Positions 46,205-57,367 of a DNA stretch of 64,000 nt are shown piece after piece. A program made the translations under genes and the position numbers. The stretch comes from Paguma larvata. Its lineage: Eukaryota > Chordata > Mammalia > Carnivora > Viverridae. The stretch lies in NCBI GenBank assembly GCA_030068075.1, contig CM057839.1, forward strand, positions 51,240,960 through 51,304,959, in the 5' to 3' direction. The notes beneath the pieces were generated by a model. The model worked only from the letters and a program-made list of their open reading frames with translations, made no database searches and was not told where the DNA came from. Position 1 is the first letter of the stretch. Each line of letters begins with the position of its first letter.

Positions 46205-46936
46205 CTGTCATGAAGAAAACATTAAATTCAAGAACGACTGTGGAAGAAAAATTACCAGGTAGCTAATTATCTGTCAAAATCAAAAGAGAACGAAGAGCCA
46301 AAGCTAACTTAAGGTTGTTACCCAAAGGAAACCAGTGTTTGGGAACATCGGCAGCCACAAAAGAAGGATGTCACTTTGAGAAAAGGCGATTACTTTGCAT
46401 AAAAGAAAAACGAAAACATTTAAGGTTCAAATGTGAGTGAAAAGGCAGGGTGAGGGAAAAGGATCACTGGGGCAGGCTACTTTACTCTTCATTAAAGCCT
46501 CCACCTCCTCATCAATAAAGTGGAGAGCTAGTGACCTGAGGATTCCCGGTTAGAAACCCAGCATCATCTTGGCACGCTTCAGGTTCCCAACAGACAATAA
46601 TCCCCTTTCCTTCTCCCTAGGGTGCACAGTTAGAGCACAAGGAAAGAATGATCACGGACCCCAAACAAAAACTCCACCACATCAGCCTGTTCAGTGTCTA
46701 TCCTATTTATTAAGTCTCTTTTACAACCCCCATGAGATACTATGATTATAGCAGAAATGCTACAGTGTGCTTCGTATACCCTAGCTTAAAGTTCAGGATT
46801 GTCAGAGAAGAGTCACACTGAATCACAACCCATAATCACTGCATGATAAAAGTTTGGCATATATTAGAACATTGCAAATAACCTTTGTTTTTGTATTTAG
46901 TATTTCTACAGTTACATAAACATGAAAATGAAATTA
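46205..46936. other. Unassigned stretch
   Basis: No repeat family or exon recognised. Confidence 0.4.
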
Positions 46937-46953
46937 TAGAAGTATTCTATTTC

Positions 46954-47179
46954 AAATTTTTTAACATTTATTTATTTTTGAGAGACATAGAGGCAGAGCA
47001 TGAGCAGAGGAAGGGCAGAGAGAGAGAGAGAGAGAGAGAAGATACAGAATCTGAAGCAGGCTCTAGGCTCTGATGAGCCGTCAGCACAGAGCCCGACATG
47101 GGGCTCGAACTCACAGACCGTGAGATCATGACCTGAGCTGAAGTCAGCCGCTTAACCAACTAAGCCACCCAGGTGCCCC
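46954..47179 (-). repeat. tRNA-derived carnivore SINE with (GA)n
   Basis: Complete minus-strand copy ending AAGCCACCCAGGTGCCCC. (GA)n at 47017-47038. The flanks share an AAGTATT(T)CTATTT motif on both sides. Confidence 0.93.
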
Positions 47180-47540
47180 AAAGTATTTCTATTTAAAACA
47201 GTTAGGTCCTAGGTTCAGATAATTCCGTGTAGGTTTCTGACATAAATGAGCGGAACACTGGATAATTGTGTGGGACAGTTTTATAGTGGGATAGCATCTG
47301 TGCACTACAGATCATCTAGCATTCCTAGTCTCTGACAACGGTGCCAGGAATCGTTCCTTGTCATTGTGGAAACTCCAAAAACCACCTCCACAAATTTCCA
47401 AACTGTACCCTGTAAGGTACTACTACTCCAGGTGAGAGCTGTTGCCCAGTGCTTCCCAGACAGAGAAGACATCTAGGACCAAGAACAAAGATCTCTTTAT
47501 TTACCTGGTACCATTATAATCTTTTCTCCTTGTTGCCTAT

Positions 47541-48170
47541 CAGTGGTTCTAGCTAAATTGTGGTCATCATTGCCCTGCGTGGCCCTTGTCCAAATGTGGG
47601 CACTTCAAGCGCTGCAGGCCCAGCTCCTTCAGAGGCCCCTTTCTGCCACACATTGTCCCAAGGAGACCATCCAGCCCTTGCCAGCTCAGCTCCTGCCACC
47701 GTGGCACATCCCACAGCCTTTGCAGTTGGGGTTGCCCTCTGGGGTGGAACAGCCATATGGCTCTCATTCAGCTGCATGCAACAGTGTCCCTGACTCACAG
47801 CAAACTCCAGCACCCTTGGCGAGTAAAGTCATGAGGAAATGGCTGTGTTGCCACCAGCTCCAGTCAGTGTCCTTCCTTTGGACTCTTCCCTCTTGTCTTG
47901 GCTATGGAGGTGGGAGGGGTAGTATGTTTTGGACAATGCCAAAACTCCCGTTTCCTCTCACCTCCCTTACCCTCCTCTTACATGCTAGGGAGTTGGCCAG
48001 TGCCTGGTGGTGGTGCTAAGGTATCTTCTGCCTGCTTCGGACAAAGTGTCCAGCTCCAGATGTTGGTGGGAGTCTTTAGAATGTGGAGTCATTTTGTCTC
48101 TTTGTCCTTAGCTCTGGGCCCTATGTGCCAATTCCTGGGAGAAAGGAAAAATCCTTCTTAACCTCCCAGT
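47541..48170. other. GC-richer block with overlapping long open frames, identity unknown
   Basis: About 600 bases clearly richer in G and C than its neighbours, with open frames on both strands; the longest on the plus strand is 158 codons (47543-48019). None gives a recognisable domain, and stop scarcity in GC-rich sequence explains the overlaps. It could be a worn processed pseudogene, part of an LTR element, or old unique sequence. Confidence 0.25.
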
Positions 48171-48307
48171 TATTATATACAGTTGTTGCCTCTGGGGAGG
48201 AGGACTGAGTGTCTGGTGTGGGAAGCAGGCAAACATTTCACTATATACATTGCTTGAACCTTGTACCATGTGCATCTATTACTCCATTTAAAAGCTATTT
48301 TTAAAAA

Positions 48308-48500
48308 TTTTTTATGTTTATTTTTGAGAGAGAGAGAGAATGTGAGGAGGGGAGGAGCAGAGAGAGAAGGAGACACAGAATACAAAGCAGGCTCCAAGCT
48401 GTGAGCACTGAGCCCAACACAGAGCTTGATCCCATGAACCTCGAGATCATGACCTGAGCTGAAGTCAGATGCTTAACTGACTGAGTCACCCAGGCCTCCC
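48308..48500 (-). repeat. tRNA-derived carnivore SINE, minus strand
   Basis: Flanks TAAAAGCTATTTTTAAAA (48290-48307) and TAAAATCTATTTTTAAAA (48501-48518) differ at one base. The head is reversed at 48481-48499. Confidence 0.93.
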
Positions 48501-48518
48501 TAAAATCTATTTTTAAAA

Positions 48519-48850
48519 GGAAGGAGAAATAAGTTGGTCTATATGCACTGACTTAAAATGAGGTACATGATATATATTGTCAAGCAAACAAAGCAAGCTG
48601 CAGAGTAATGGGCATAATAGTAATGATAGCAATAGGCATAAGAGTAAAAGGAAAGGAAATGAACAGTCCCCCCATGCTGATGTTGGTACATGTTTTGTAA
48701 GAACATGGAGAGGTGTGGAGAGGTCACATACCAGTCTGTTAACATAAATACCTCAGGGGCATAGACGAAGGGATAAGTGAAAAACTTTTGCTATTTCCTT
48801 TAATATTATTTTAAATTACAAAAACAACACATTTGTTGCAACAAATGCAG
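48519..48850 (+). repeat. Old L1 3' end
   Basis: GATATATATTGTCAAGCAAA, AAGCAAGCTGCAGAGTAATG and a short A/T-rich end match the diverged L1 text ATATTGTTAAGTGAAAAAAG and AAGCTGCAGAACAG. Confidence 0.45.
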
Positions 48851-48854
48851 GTAC

Positions 48855-49720
48855 AAACAAGCGTGTATTGTCTTTGTGATTTGAAAAAGGAAGGAAGGGA
48901 GTGAAGGGAGAGAAGGCAGAAGAGAAGGAGGAATCTCTTACACCTCCATGCCCACAATCCCAAACCCAAGGAGCAAGTCAATAAAACAAGCTAGAGCTTT
49001 CATCTATGGGTCTGCCAGCCCCGGGAGGCAGACCTGTTTACTCCCTCACTTTTCTCAGACGCTTGACGACAGGTTTCAGGAATAGCTACTTAACCTACAG
49101 ACATTGATCTCACTCTCTCAGGACCAACTCAGTCTTTCAGGAACAAGGATCTTCTCTTAAGCCCTCCGAGGCTTGTAGGACCCTATATGGTAGAAGAAAT
49201 ATATCATTGTGTTTGTAAGTAAGTAAAAGAAATAATACTAAAGTTTAAATAAATACCCATCAATGGTTAAGAAACTGAGCCTTCTCCAACATCGATTAAT
49301 CCCTTTTGAGTGCAAAATTTGATAGAAGAAAAAAGCAGAAAGATGCTGGATGCCCCCAAGATGGGAGATGGGAGGAGGCACCGGTGCATAAAGGTGTTTG
49401 GGGGCGCAAATTCATCTTGCTGCCCTGTTCACAGTGACGTGGCCTGGACTCTCCAGCAACAGATGAGCCCGCTTTAACAATGGGTGTTGTACCCCATCGG
49501 AAACAACGAGAAGCACAAATCTTATTGCCTAATTTATGGTGGAAAAAAATGACTATGTGTATCAGACAGGCAGAGATTTTTTTTAAGCCTTGATGATAAA
49601 CGTGACATCTTATGCATTCCTGGTAAGTGCATAAAGTGGCACAGTTATGCTGGGCTGCAATATGACAACATGAATTAGGGACCTAGAAATATTTTATACC
49701 CTTCTAGGACTCTGGTTTAA
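48855..49720. other. Unassigned stretch
   Basis: A purine-rich GGAAGGAAGGGAG run lies at 48886-48930. Otherwise nothing is recognised. Confidence 0.4.
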
Positions 49721-49724
49721 GGAA

Positions 49725-50040
49725 ATACACAGGGATGTTATCAGAGATTTGGCCTCAGAATGTTTTGTGTGGTATTATTTATAATCCTAAAATATTGAGA
49801 GCTAATTGCTCAATAGGAATATCTATGATATGGTCATAAAATCTTTAGAATATAATGTTTGAAAAGCTGGAAAACGAAGCCATATATCCAACATGACTCC
49901 AATTATTAAAAATTTATGATGAGGATATAAAATCTAGAGTACTCCTGAATGGTCAGTTTATGAATAATTATATTTTTTAAATTATTTTTATGTTTTAAAA
50001 TGTTTCTACAATAAATATGTATTCATTGTATTATTGGAGA
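49725..50040 (+). repeat. Probable old L1 3' remnant
   Basis: ACAGGGATGTTATCAGAGA-like text, TCAATAGGAATATCTATGA and TTTCTACAATAAATATGTAT suggest a diverged L1 3' region; assignment is weak. Confidence 0.3.
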
Positions 50041-50540
50041 AGCTAATAAAATGGAGGGAAAGAATCAGGTCTATTCCCACATAGAATGAATTCTCCTTGA
50101 CACATTTGAATCCATGAATTTAGGACAACCCTATTATCTGACCAATTGAACCGCCTGTTTCTGAATTCATAGATTTCCCTAAGGTCCTGAAAGATCTACC
50201 TATTTAGCTCTAAGGGGCCATTACTCCCAGGAAAAAAGAGAGCTCCAAATATTTCTTTTTCCCTTTCTCATTTTTCTCTGTTTCTGGAGAGAAACTTCTC
50301 TCTGCAGGCAAGAATTTGATAAGTTTATGCCCCTTATGCACTTTAAGGAACTGGCACCTTGAATGCGATTCTGAAGAGACTTTGTGCAGATGGATTGTAA
50401 ATATCATCCTGCCCTGAATTGGGCCCCCATCCTGTCCAGCCAATCTGGAAAAGCCTAGTAAGAAGAAGGTGTGGGCTGAGCTGCGAGTGTGAGTATATTA
50501 GCGTATGCAAGGCAGTCGAAACCCTGGGAACAGCCTCCAT
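50041..50540. other. Unassigned stretch
   Basis: Nothing recognised on either strand. Confidence 0.4.
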
Positions 50541-50544
50541 CTGA

Positions 50545-50755
50545 ACCAATGACTCTCAACAGAGAGAGAGTTTGTCCCCTAAGAAACACTTGGTAATGTC
50601 TGGAGAGACATTTTTGATTTTTAGTACTGGGGATAAGGTGGTCCTGGCATCTAGTAGGTCCCAGGCTATGGACGCTGCTAAACATCCTGCAGTGAACAGG
50701 ACAGCAGCTTACAACAAAGAACTATCTAGCCTAAAATGTCAATAGTGCCTAAATG
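50545..50755 (+). mobile_element. hAT-type non-autonomous DNA transposon
   Basis: CAATGACTCTCAAC at the left, TAATGTCTGGAGAGACATTT, CTGGCATCTAGTAGGTC, GCTGCTAAACATCCTGCAG and CTAAAATGTCAATAGTGCC at the right follow a common mammalian family whose ends read CAGTGGTTCTCAAC. The subfamily is not named with certainty. Confidence 0.65.
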
Positions 50756-50779
50756 GAATAATCTTAATTTAAAGGACTC

Positions 50780-51508
50780 ACAGGTATTTTGGACTCAAAA
50801 CTGAACTCACCACGTCTCCCTCAAAACTTGATTCTCCTCCTACGTCCCTATCTTTAAGTCAATAGTAACACGTTTTAACCTTCACACCAAATTAGAAGCC
50901 ATAGGTACCCCTAAACCTTTTCCTACCTTTACTTATTACAGCCAAATGATAAGCAAATCCTATTGAATTTACCTCCCTCCTAGTCATCTATTCTTCCTTT
51001 CCTCGATCCCTCTACCATGCTCACTTTTCTGTTTGCTGCAGGAACCTCCTAAAGTTTACCTCTCCCCAATCTTGTCACTGTGTCTTCTCTTCTCCACATT
51101 TTTATATATACATATACACATATATATACAGGTACATATATATACACACATATATAATATGGATATATATGTATATTCATTATTCCAACCCCAGTCTGAT
51201 TTCCAGTTTCTTGGGGAAGTTTTCCATAACTTTTTGGACAAAGTTGATCTCCCCATTATATTCTTTTAGACTACCATGTATCTCTCTTTTATAGCACTCA
51301 ATTTATAGCATTTTATTGCAATTTTACATTTACTTTTGATTCTTTGATTAATACCTGTCTTCCCAGTAAAGTGTGAGCCCCGTGGGGGTAACAACTATGT
51401 CTTTTGTGGTTCTTGTATTTTATTATATTCCCAGCATCTATTACCGTGACTGGCACATAGTAGGAATTCAATAAATATTTGTTGAATGAATGAATGCCTG
51501 AATAAAGT
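50780..51508 (+). repeat. L2 with a TA/CA microsatellite
   Basis: L2 3' text: AAAACTGAACTCACCACGTC at the left, CTACCATGTATCTCTCTTTT, GTGAGCCCCGTGGGGGTAAC, GACTGGCACATAGTAGGAAT and TTGTTGAATGAATGAATG at the end. A (TA/CA)n run lies at 51101-51176. The young L1 at 51526-53200 inserted just after its 3' end. Confidence 0.8.
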
Positions 51509-51525
51509 AAATGAGCTAATACTCT

Positions 51526-53200
51526 TTTTTTTAAATTTTATAATAGTTTATTTTCAAATTGGTTTACATATAACACCCAGTGTTCATCCCAACATGTGCC
51601 CTTTTTAATGCCCATCACCCCCTCTCCCCCCTCCCTCACCCCCCTCACCCTCAGTTTTTTCTTAGTCTTTGAGAGTCTCTTATGTTTTATCTCCCTCCCT
51701 CTCTGTGTCTTTTTTTCCTTTCCCCTCTTCCCCTCCCCCTGGTTTTTGCTTAGGGACAAAGTCCACCTATTCGTGGAAACATATGGTATCTGTCTTTTTC
51801 TGACTGACTTATTTCACTTAACATAATACCCTCCAGTTCCATCCATGTTGCTACACATGGCCAGATTTCATTTTTTCTCATTGCCACGTAGTAGTCCATT
51901 GTATATAAGTACCATAACTTCTTTATCCATTCGTCAGTTGATGGGCACTTGGTCTCTTTCCATGATTTGGCTATTGTCGAAAGTGCTGCTATGAACATTG
52001 GGGTACAACGTGCTCCTATGCATCAGCATTCCTGTGTCTCTTGGGTAGATTCCTAGCAGGGCTATTGCTGGATCATAGGGTAGCTCTATTTTCATTTTTT
52101 TGAGGAACCTCCACACCGTTTTCCAGAGTGGCTGCACCAGTTTGCATTCCCACCAACAGTGTAGGAGGGTGCCTACTTCTCCACATCCTTGCCAGCATCT
52201 ATAGTTTCCTGATTTGTTCATTTTAGCCACTCTGACCGGTGTGAGGTGGTATCTCAGTGTGGTTTTGATTTGTATTTCCCTGATGATGAGTGACATTGAG
52301 CATCGTTTCATGTGTCTGTTGGCCATCTGAATGTCCTCTTTGGAGAAGTGTCTATTCATATCTTCTGCCCATTTCTTCACTGGGTTGTTTGTTTTTTGGG
52401 TGTGGAGTTTGGTAAGTTCTTTATAAATTTTAGATATTAGTCCTTTATCCGATATGTCATTTGCGATGATCTTTTCCCATTCCGTTGGTTGCCTATTCGT
52501 TTTGTTGGTTGTTTCTTTTGCTGTGCAGAAGCTTTTTATCTTGATGAGGTCCCAATAGTTCATCTTTGCTTTTAATTCTCTTGCCTTTGGAAACGTGTCG
52601 AGTAAGAAATTGGAGCGTCTTAGGTCAAAGAGGTTTTTTCCTGCTTTCTTCTCTAGGATTTTGACGGTTTCCTGTCTCACATTCAGATCTTTTATCCATT
52701 TAGAATTTATTTTTGTGAGTGGTGTAAGAAAGTGGTCTAGTTTCATTCTTTTGCATGTTGCTGTCCAATTCTCCCAGCACCATTTGTTAAAGAGGCTGTC
52801 TTTTTTCCATTGGATACGTTTTCCCGCTTTGTCAAAGATTAGTTGGCCATATACTTGCGGGTCCATTTCTGAGTTTTCTATTCTATTCCATTGGTCTATG
52901 CGTCTGTTTTTGAGCCAATACCATACAGTCTTGATGACTACCGCTTTGTAGCAGAGGTTAAAGTCTGGGATTGTGATGCCTCCCGCCTTGGTTTTATTCT
53001 TCAGTATTATTTTGGCTATTCGAGGTCTTTTGTGGTTCCATACAAATTTGAGGATTGTTTGCTCTAGCTTTGAGAAGAATGCTGGTGCAATTTTGATTGG
53101 GATTGCATTGAATGTGTAGATTGCTTTGGGTAGTATTGCCATTTTAACGATATTTATTCTTCCAATCCATGAGCATGGGATGTTTTTCCATTTCCTTGTG
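51526..53200 (-). mobile_element. Young L1, 1.7 kb, 5'-truncated, ORF2 C-terminal third with a frameshift
   Basis: Minus-strand copy bounded by a perfect 17-base duplication AAATGAGCTAATACTCT (51509-51525, 53201-53217). It encodes the part of ORF2p after the catalytic reverse-transcriptase motifs, entering at [20 protein letters not shown], through the C-terminal zinc knuckle (RCWQGC...HCWWEC). The frame from flanking DNA is open for 442 codons and then breaks: an extra A at 52007-52008 (tacAacg where the 28 kb copy has tacacg) shifts it. Endonuclease and RT core are missing, so it is inactive. Confidence 0.95.
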
Positions 53201-53217
53201 AAATGAGCTAATACTCT

Positions 53218-53787
53218 GACAACTTTTAGCATAGTGCCTATTTTGTAGTAAGCCATCAGCAAATCTTAGCTATCCGTGATAATTAAAATTACCAAATGCA
53301 TTTACCCTAAAATTGCTTTTTAATACCATGGAACTAGTATTGCTTGGATGCTTTGGAAAATGCTGGCAGAGACAGTCTTTTGAAGACTTTGGCTGTAAAA
53401 GAAAAGTTAGGGGTGGGAAGTTGCTAGACAAGGCTTCAGAACCAATGAAGAGTTTTGGTTTCTGAATGGAAAAGGCTTGGAGTATCAGGACAAAGCAGCT
53501 CAGAAACATTTTGCCAAATTATTTTCTTTCCACAGAAATTATTTTATCCCAATAAACAAATTACACATTATACCATCTTCAAGGCACATCACAGTCTCTT
53601 AAGGCTCCATTGACTTCAGGAGTATTATAACAGTTTCTGTCGAAATCCTCCCCCCGCTGCAGCAAGGCATGCGGGTAGTTGATGTTGAGCTGCAGGAGCG
53701 ATTGTGAGTTGTTGCTACACAATGGAGGGCAGGGTAGAATATGTTTGGTGCTCAAGTAATCCATGCGCAGCATCTCTGGGTTCTCGA
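53218..53787. other. Unassigned stretch
   Basis: No repeat or exon recognised. Confidence 0.4.
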
Positions 53788-53802
53788 TTGCCCCATTTTT
53801 AA

Positions 53803-53905
53803 AAAAAATTGTTTTAATGTTTTCTTTATTTTTAAGAGAAAGAGAGAGACAGAGTACGAGTTGGAGAGGGGCAGAGAGAGAGGGAGACACAGAAACCGAA
53901 GTATC
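53803..53905 (-). repeat. 5'-truncated tRNA-derived SINE
   Basis: Only tail and CT-rich body (reversed: TTTATTTTTAAGAGAAAGAG to GGGAGACACAGAAACCGAAG). The tRNA-like head is missing. Similar flanks TTGCCCCATTTTTA and TTGTCCCATTTTA suggest that truncation happened at insertion. Confidence 0.8.
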
Positions 53906-53909
53906 AGTT

Positions 53910-54284
53910 GTCCCATTTTAATAACAAATCCACGAATTTGTTAGATCATGGTAACAGGGGCTCAGACCCCTCAGGAATAAGAATCTGGGTCTTTGTACTA
54001 GGCAAGCTAGCTAGTCCGGCATAGCCCCTGGCTGAGGTTAAGGGGAACCTAGAATGGGCAAAGGAAGAGGTTGGTATCAAGTATCAGTACCATCTCTAGA
54101 TCAACTGTGGCAGTAGGGGCTTTTGTTCTTCCCAATGACCTTTTTTTGTTAAGTTCCAGAGGAAACAAGACTGACCGGAATCCTTGGTAGGCTGTTTACA
54201 GACCAAGGGAACTTACCATTAAAACGCATATGGGTATGAGTGGTATAAAAAGTAGACTGTAGTGGATACTGTAGTGTTCTGCCT
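53910..54284. other. Unassigned stretch
   Basis: Nothing recognised. Confidence 0.4.
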
Positions 54285-54300
54285 AGAAACCTCTTCGGGG

Positions 54301-54515
54301 CAGGGCACTTGGGTGGCTCAGTTGGTTGATCATCAAAATTCAGCTCAGGTCATGATGTCACGTTTCCTGAGTTCGAGCCCCGAGTCAGGCTCTGTGCTCA
54401 CAGCCTAGAGCCTGGAGCCTGCTTCAGATTCTGTCTCCCTCTCTCTCTCTCTGCACACCTCCCCCGCTTGCACTCTGTCTCTCTCTCTCTCTCAAAAATA
54501 AATAAAAATTGAAAG
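54301..54515 (+). repeat. tRNA-derived carnivore SINE, first of a pair
   Basis: CAGGGCACTTGGGTGGCTCAG head; the tail AATAAATAAAAATTGAAAGAAAG passes into a (GAAA)n microsatellite. Left flank AGAAACCTCTTCGGGG (54285-54300). Confidence 0.92.
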
Positions 54516-54525
54516 AAAGAAAGGG

Positions 54526-54592
<67 letters not shown>

Positions 54593-54641
54593 GGAGGAGG
54601 GAGGGAGGAAGGGAGGGAGGGAGGAAGGAAGGAAGGAAGGA
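54516..54641. repeat. (GAAA)n-(GGAA)n microsatellite grown from a SINE tail
   Basis: About 75 bases of GAAA followed by GGAGGGA/GGAA units, an unbroken purine run between the A tail of one SINE and the shared target repeat of the next. Confidence 0.95.
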
Positions 54642-54657
54642 AGAAACCTCCTTGGGG

Positions 54658-54809
54658 CTAGGGCACCAGTGTGGCTCAGTCAGTTAAGCGACAGACTCTA
54701 GATTTTGCCTCAGGTCATGATCTCATGGTTCGTGAGTTCAAGCCCCGCGTGGAGCTCCACACTGACAGTGAGGAGCCTGCTTGGGATTCTTTCCATCCCT
54801 TTCTCTCTG

Positions 54810-54842
<33 letters not shown>

Positions 54843-54873
54843 AATAAATCAATAAACTTAAAAAAAAGGAAAA
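54658..54873 (+). repeat. tRNA-derived carnivore SINE, second of a pair
   Basis: GGGCACCAGTGTGGCTCAG head and (TC)n at 54809-54839. Flanked by AGAAACCTCCTTGGGG (54642-54657) and AGAAACCTCTTTGGGG (54874-54889). Confidence 0.92.
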
Positions 54874-54890
54874 AGAAACCTCTTTGGGGC

Positions 54891-55955
54891 CTAAACACCC
54901 CTACCTCAAACGCTAAGACTATCACCTGCTGATGCTTCACAGCTTGTACAACTTATAAGTATTGTAGGACTGATACAGAAATATTCCAGAAAGTTTTAAT
55001 CAAAGAGATTTAAGTTGTCTAAAAAATATCTTTACCTAACACAAAACGTGTCAAATAGGTTCAGCTCAGTGTCAAAATGTGGATCGTTCATGAAGCATGC
55101 TTGTACTTATAAGTGTGTTAATAAGATCTTCATCTTTAAAGATCTAAATCATATGGACAAGCATAATTTCCTCAACTCAATGTTTTTGAAACCATTGCAA
55201 GCAAGATCTAAGTAAGAACCTGTAGGTATATCACACAATTTTAAAACAACTATTTAAATTCTTGAAAATTCATGTAAATAAAAATCAGTTTTGAAAATTT
55301 TCTTTGTTAAAAATATCTTAATTTAAAACTATCCAATTTCCTGGAAATTTTTATTATTTAAAACTATAGCTGTAAAAAAGAAATAGTGATGTAAATAAAT
55401 ATATCCTCTTCCAAAAAAAAAAAAAATTGCTCTCCACCACAGGAAACCAATCCGTCTCCTAGAGAGCAGTCTCTGGGCCATGACTGGCTACTGCAGGAAT
55501 ACAAAGGCCCAGGTATGTCATCGGAGGGCACTCCTCTGCACACAATTCTCCATCTCAAGCCTGTTTCCAAGGAACCTCTGAGATAGGGAGGCTTGGAAGA
55601 TCACACCCCTTGCCATGGACTTTGACATCCTTACTATGGCCACGTAAACTGTGATACTAGGAGTCTCCAAGTAGCTTTGTGACTAGAGGAAGCAAAAGGA
55701 TATGAAACATTCCTTGTAGATGCTCAGAAAGAAGATTCTCTACTGAGGAGACAGAGGTCCCAAATGAATTGTGGGGTTGAAGAAAGAAAAATTTGAATTG
55801 TTAATGTTCATGAGACCTCATTTGTTGGAAGGCAAGAGGAAGTGCCAGGGAGATCTACATTATGCTTCTAAGAAAACAGCCCAATTACTACATGCGTGTC
55901 TCTTCTAAAATTAGATTGTATTATGCTCTATTGTAATAACTTTATCTTTAGAAGA
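54891..55955. other. Unassigned stretch
   Basis: About 1 kb without recognisable elements; an A run lies at 55413-55426. Confidence 0.4.
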
Positions 55956-56109
55956 GGGATGCTCAAAATGTGTTTTGGGAATCAACTGCATCAAAACATC
56001 TGGAGACTTGTTAAAGATGCAGATTCTAGAGGCTCACCCCATACTTACCAAGTCAGAATCTCAGGAACTTGTGATTTAGGGAGAGAGAGAACATGAACTG
56101 GGGAGAGTG

Positions 56110-56254
56110 GCAGCAGGAGAGAGAGAGAACCTTAACCAACAGATTCTACGCTCAGCACAGAACCTGATGCAAGGCTCAATCCCATAACCCTGGGATCATG
56201 ACCTGAGCCGAAATCAAGAGTTGGACGCTCAGCCAACTGAGCCATCTGGACACC
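56110..56254 (-). repeat. Older tRNA-derived SINE fragment
   Basis: Diverged minus-strand copy, from GGCAGCAGGAGAGAGAGAG to GAGCCATCTGGACACCCC. It lies directly before a much younger copy. Confidence 0.8.
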
Positions 56255-56268
56255 CCTAACATACTTTT

Positions 56269-56479
56269 TTTTTTTTTAAATGTTTATTTATTTTTGAGAC
56301 AGAGAGAGACAGCATGAGTGGGGGAGGGACAGAGAGAGAGGGAGACACAGAATCCGAAGCAGGCTCCAGGCTCTGAGCTGTCAGCACGGAGCCCGACGCA
56401 GGGCTCAAACTCACGAACCGCGAGATCATGACCTGAGCCGAAGTCGGACGCTCAACCGACTGAGCCACCCAGGCACCCC
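56269..56479 (-). repeat. tRNA-derived carnivore SINE with perfect target duplication
   Basis: A nearly consensus minus-strand copy with CpG sites still present (AACCGCGAGATCATG, GAAGTCGGACGCTC). CCTAACATACTTTT repeats exactly at 56255-56268 and 56480-56493, which makes it young. Confidence 0.96.
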
Positions 56480-56499
56480 CCTAACATACTTTTAAAATA

Positions 56500-56890
56500 A
56501 ACATTTCCAGACTGCTTAATGGGTATGGGGTTTCTTTTGCAGGTGATGAAAATTTCCTAGAATTAGGTAGTGGTGTTGGTTGCACAACATTGTGAATATA
56601 CTAAAAACCATTCAATTATGCACTTAAAAAATGGTCTAAAAGGTCGATTTTAAGTTATATGAATTTTACCCCAATTTAAAAAAAAAACTAGGGACTGAAG
56701 TCAATATCAGGTTGCCAGGGGCTGCAGGTAGAGATAGAAGATAAACTACAAAGGGTCACAAAATAACTTTGGGAGAACTCTTAGAAATTTTCCGTATCTT
56801 GACTATGGTGGCAGTTACATACCATCCAGAACTATACACCTAAATAGGTAAATTCTACTATATGTAAATTATTTCTCAATAAACTACCTG
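56500..56890 (+). repeat. Two consecutive old L1 3' ends
   Basis: 56500-56690 has GGGTTTCTTTTGCAGGTGAT, GTTGGTTGCACAACATTGTG and TTACCCCAATTTAAAAAA. 56691-56890 has GGTTGCCAGGGGCTGCAGG, TCTTGACTATGGTGGCAG and TTTCTCAATAAACTACC. Both are L1M-type 3' UTRs. Confidence 0.65.
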
Positions 56891-56960
56891 AATGAATGAA
56901 TAAATAACCTCCAAAAGATTCTTAGACACCCTGAAGTGTGAGCACCACTGCTCTGAAGCA

Positions 56961-57350
56961 GTGGTCTCTGAAGTGACACCCGCCCCTCTGGGTTTTGGAA
57001 GACAAACCACTGAGGTATAGGAAGAAAAGAATGGAAATCCTATCTATATATTTTTTAATTTCCAGATAAGAAGAAAATTATGCTTTCCTAGCATTTTGAA
57101 GTTCACTTTAAAGGCTTTACTAATGTTTATATACAGAATGACATTGTCACCTCCACTCCATCTGTGTCACGTGGGTACACAAAATGTTGCAGGGGAAAGT
57201 GGAACATCTTGCATGATGAGGAGATGGACTTTGTGATCTCATTCATTCACTCACTTTCAGCATACTGCCACAAACCATTGTTTACATGGATTTATGGATT
57301 ATAATATCTACCTTTAAGCAAACTAACCCTCAAAAAATGGACAACTAGTT
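56961..57350. other. Unassigned stretch
   Basis: Nothing recognised. Confidence 0.4.
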
Positions 57351-57367
57351 TTAAAAATATCACTGCA

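Larger units (their letters stand above)
55957..56960 (+). mobile_element. MER5A DNA transposon broken by several insertions
   Basis: Left part 55957-56078 (GGATGCTCAAAATGTGTTTT, GGAGACTTGTTAAAGATGC, AAGTCAGAATCTCAGG). The right terminus seems to be 56918-56960 (CACCCTGAAGTGTGAGCACC, ACTGCTCTGAAGCAGTGG). Between them lie two SINEs and two L1 3' ends. Confidence 0.6.

Noticed and set aside
51934..53262. 442-codon open frame as a host gene
   Set aside because: It is L1 ORF2 sequence with a few codons from flanking DNA at its start, and it ends in a frameshift.
54516..54641. CRISPR-like or structured repeat array
   Set aside because: It is a simple purine microsatellite with no spacers. No other regularly spaced repeat occurs in the window.
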